NCBI GenBank assembly: GCA_021200345.1
Contig: JAJQGR010000096.1
Coordinates: 1-15,096, forward strand
Source: Lachnospiraceae bacterium
GTDB taxonomy: Bacteria; Bacillota; Clostridia; Lachnospirales; Lachnospiraceae
Length of the DNA: 15,096 bases
Reading direction: 5' to 3'
The notes under the pieces are model-generated. The model worked only from the letters and a program-made list of their open reading frames with translations, ran no database searches and was not told where the DNA came from. The translations under genes were made by a program, and so were the position numbers. This document shows positions 13,661 through 15,096 of this stretch, in pieces (the stretch's first letter is position 1; each line of letters begins with the position of its first letter).

Positions 13661-13694
13661 TAAAAGCGCCTGTACGCAGCACATACAGGCGCTT
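13661..13694 (-). terminator. Rho-independent terminator after the OppF gene
   Basis: A perfect 11-bp stem pairs 13664-13674 (AAGCGCCTGTA) with 13684-13694 (TACAGGCGCTT) around a 9-nt loop. Read leftward, the stem ends in TTTTA, and it lies 26 bp after the OppF stop. It isolates the transporter operon from the ApbE-like gene. A weaker T-rich tract on the other side could make it bidirectional. Confidence 0.85.
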
Positions 13695-13719
13695 CTTTCC
13701 TCATTGGTAAAATAAAGAT

Positions 13720-15039
13720 TTAAACGATTGCTATCACAATGAACAACAGCAATATAATCAACAACGCCACAATCACTCCAAAGCCGCCAATGGCTCCTTT
13801 CCTGCATGCCTTGTAATTGCGAATGTAATTGAAGTGCTTAAACGCAAACGCGGCAATGATGCCCAATACCGGCAGGAAGAAAGATAAAATAGAGAGAAGA
13901 ATGCTGCCGGTGTCATGAACCGGTGGAAGCGTATAGTTCTCTTCGATAATCTTCTTTTCCTGGGAGACTTTCAGCTTCTGATCATACTCCGGATCCTCCG
14001 GATCCAGGATGGTAACAGACTTCAAAGGCTCGTTCTTCTCCCGAAGCGCCTTATATTCCTCAATCTCCTTCTTGTTGCCATAGACAAAGTGATTGTGTCC
14101 GATATCCACTAACTCCGGCTGGTCCACACTGTAATCGTGGATGCTGGGATCATAGGTGTAAAGCACCTTGTTCTTCTCCAGCGCCGGATCCGGAATCGGG
14201 ATGGCGGAAATCAGGGAATGGGTATAGGGATGCATGGGGAAATCAAACAGCTCCTCCGCGTCCGTGACTTCCACGATGTTGCCCTTATAAATAATACCGA
14301 TACGGTCGGAAATAAACCGCACGATGGAAAGGTCATGAGCGATAAACAGATAGGTCACGCCCTTCTCTCTCTGGAACTTCTTTAACAGGTTCAGCACCTG
14401 TGCGCGGATAGACACGTCCAGTGCGGAAATGGGCTCATCAGCCACTACCAGCTCCGGCTCCATGACCATGGCTCTGGCAAGGCCGATACGCTGGCGCTGA
14501 CCGCCTGAAAACTCATGAGGATACCGGGTCAGATGCTCAGGAAGCAGTCCCACCTCGTTGATAATGTTCTCCACCTTCCTCACACGGTCCGCTTCATTCT
14601 CATACAGATGGAAGTTGTAGAGTCCTTCAGAAATAATATAATCCACCGTGGCGCGCTCATTTAAGGAAGCGGCCGGATCCTGGAATACCATCTGAATATT
14701 ACGGATCACTTCTCTGTCCAGAGAATTGGGAATTTTGCCGGAAATCCTGACACCCTTATACTGAATCTCACCTGCCGCGCAGGGGTTTACTCTGATAATG
14801 GCCCGGCCAATGGTAGTCTTGCCGGAACCGGATTCACCGATCAGTGAGAAAGTTTCTCCCTTATAAATATCAAAGGAAGCGTTCTTAACCGCCCTGACCG
14901 CTTTGTCGCCCTTGCCAAAGGTAATGTCAACATTTTTTAAGGACAGCAGGATCTCTCTGCCATTCTCATCAATGGGTCCATGCTCAGGTAAATGTGTCAC
15001 ATGGGCCTCTTTTTCTTTTGCATTATTTGTGTTTGCCAT
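13720..15039 (-). CDS. oppF: OppF-type peptide ABC transporter ATPase with a C-terminal membrane tail
   Basis: This 439-aa protein powers oligopeptide or dipeptide import. The ATPase domain (about 33-285) has Walker A GESGSGKT (68-75), Q-loop Q120 (MVFQDPAASLN), signature FSGGQ (177-181), Walker B VVADEP (198-203) and switch H235. The oligopeptide-transporter C-terminal motif HPYTHSLISAIP (270-281) follows. Normal OppF proteins end about 40-50 residues later. This one continues with a charged linker (322-373) and two predicted membrane helices (378-400 and 419-439) separated by a short basic stretch (KHFNYIRNYKACRKG), similar to TM-tail domains of unknown role. ATG 15039 is preferred to ATG 15048 because AGGGGG is 9 bases upstream of the former and overlaps the latter. 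A terminator follows. Confidence 0.92.
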   Translation of the reverse strand: MANTNNAKEKEAHVTHLPEHGPIDENGREILLSLKNVDITFGKGDKAVRAVKNASFDIYKGETFSLIGESGSGKTTIGRAIIRVNPCAAGEIQYKGVRISGKIPNSLDREVIRNIQMVFQDPAASLNERATVDYIISEGLYNFHLYENEADRVRKVENIINEVGLLPEHLTRYPHEFSGGQRQRIGLARAMVMEPELVVADEPISALDVSIRAQVLNLLKKFQREKGVTYLFIAHDLSIVRFISDRIGIIYKGNIVEVTDAEELFDFPMHPYTHSLISAIPIPDPALEKNKVLYTYDPSIHDYSVDQPELVDIGHNHFVYGNKKEIEEYKALREKNEPLKSVTILDPEDPEYDQKLKVSQEKKIIEENYTLPPVHDTGSILLSILSFFLPVLGIIAAFAFKHFNYIRNYKACRKGAIGGFGVIVALLIILLLFIVIAIV

Positions 15040-15052
15040 GTTCCGCATCCCC

Positions 15053-15096
15053 CTAAATATTAAATGCTTTCATCAGTTTCGTGTGAATATCCTGAA
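15053..15096 (-). CDS. Partial C-terminus, possibly OppD
   Basis: The leftward frame entering at the right edge reads QDIHTKLMKAFNI and stops at TAG 15055..15053, which overlaps the ribosome binding site of the OppF gene. The other two frames stop at TGA and TAA a little earlier and look less protein-like. The spacing suits oppD followed by oppF in a peptide-transporter operon. Only 13 residues are visible, so identity rests on context. Confidence 0.45.
   Translation of the reverse strand, partial: QDIHTKLMKAFNI

Noticed and set aside
15040..15048. ATG at 15048 as start of the OppF gene
   Set aside because: The AGGGGG ribosome binding site abuts it with no spacer; ATG 15039 has correct spacing.

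Overview
The window looks like chromosome from a gut-type Clostridia, most likely Lachnospiraceae. This is inferred from strong AGGAGG-type ribosome binding sites, a YkpA-type ABC-F protein, a DUF6462-like small regulator, a Ppx of the clostridial type and mid-range GC. No 16S or other species marker is present. Family names rest on recognised motifs; no database search was run.

Left part (1 to about 1,600): the right-hand end of a probable integrative element (ICE, IME or remnant). Four leftward genes run from a TATAAT promoter at about 1,390: an excisionase/MerR-like 73-aa protein, two small winged-helix-like proteins joined by a TGATG overlap, and a fourth gene that leaves the window at base 1. 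Before that fourth gene lies a dense repeat region with four TGTTCA-N5-TGAACA palindromes, a further palindrome and a pair of tandem near-repeats. It looks like an operator, partition or replication site. A leftward terminator hairpin and a doubled TTTTGTGTAC motif lie between the element and the chromosome.

Middle left (1,604 to 4,188, plus strand): a good sigma-A promoter drives a two-gene operon, a YkpA-type ABC-F ATPase with a degenerate second half and a PHP-domain phosphoesterase.

Middle to right (4,209 to 13,623, minus strand): a co-directional block. Transcription order is an ApbE-like membrane-anchored protein that seems to have lost catalytic residues, aroA, pheA, a Ppx/GppA exopolyphosphatase, ppk1, a Maf-HAD fusion protein coupled to ppk1 by ATGA, and a small conserved protein. 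A 118-nt imperfect inverted repeat separates the last two. The block joins aromatic amino-acid synthesis (EPSP synthase, chorismate mutase/prephenate dehydratase) to polyphosphate turnover (Ppk makes it, Ppx degrades it) and nucleotide clean-up (Maf).

Right end (13,661 to 15,096, minus strand): a terminator, then an OppF-type peptide ABC-transporter ATPase with an unusual two-helix membrane tail, and the last codons of an upstream gene that may be OppD.

The points most worth following up are the palindrome array, the ApbE-like probable pseudoenzyme, the Maf-HAD fusion, the 118-nt inverted repeat and the membrane-tailed OppF.
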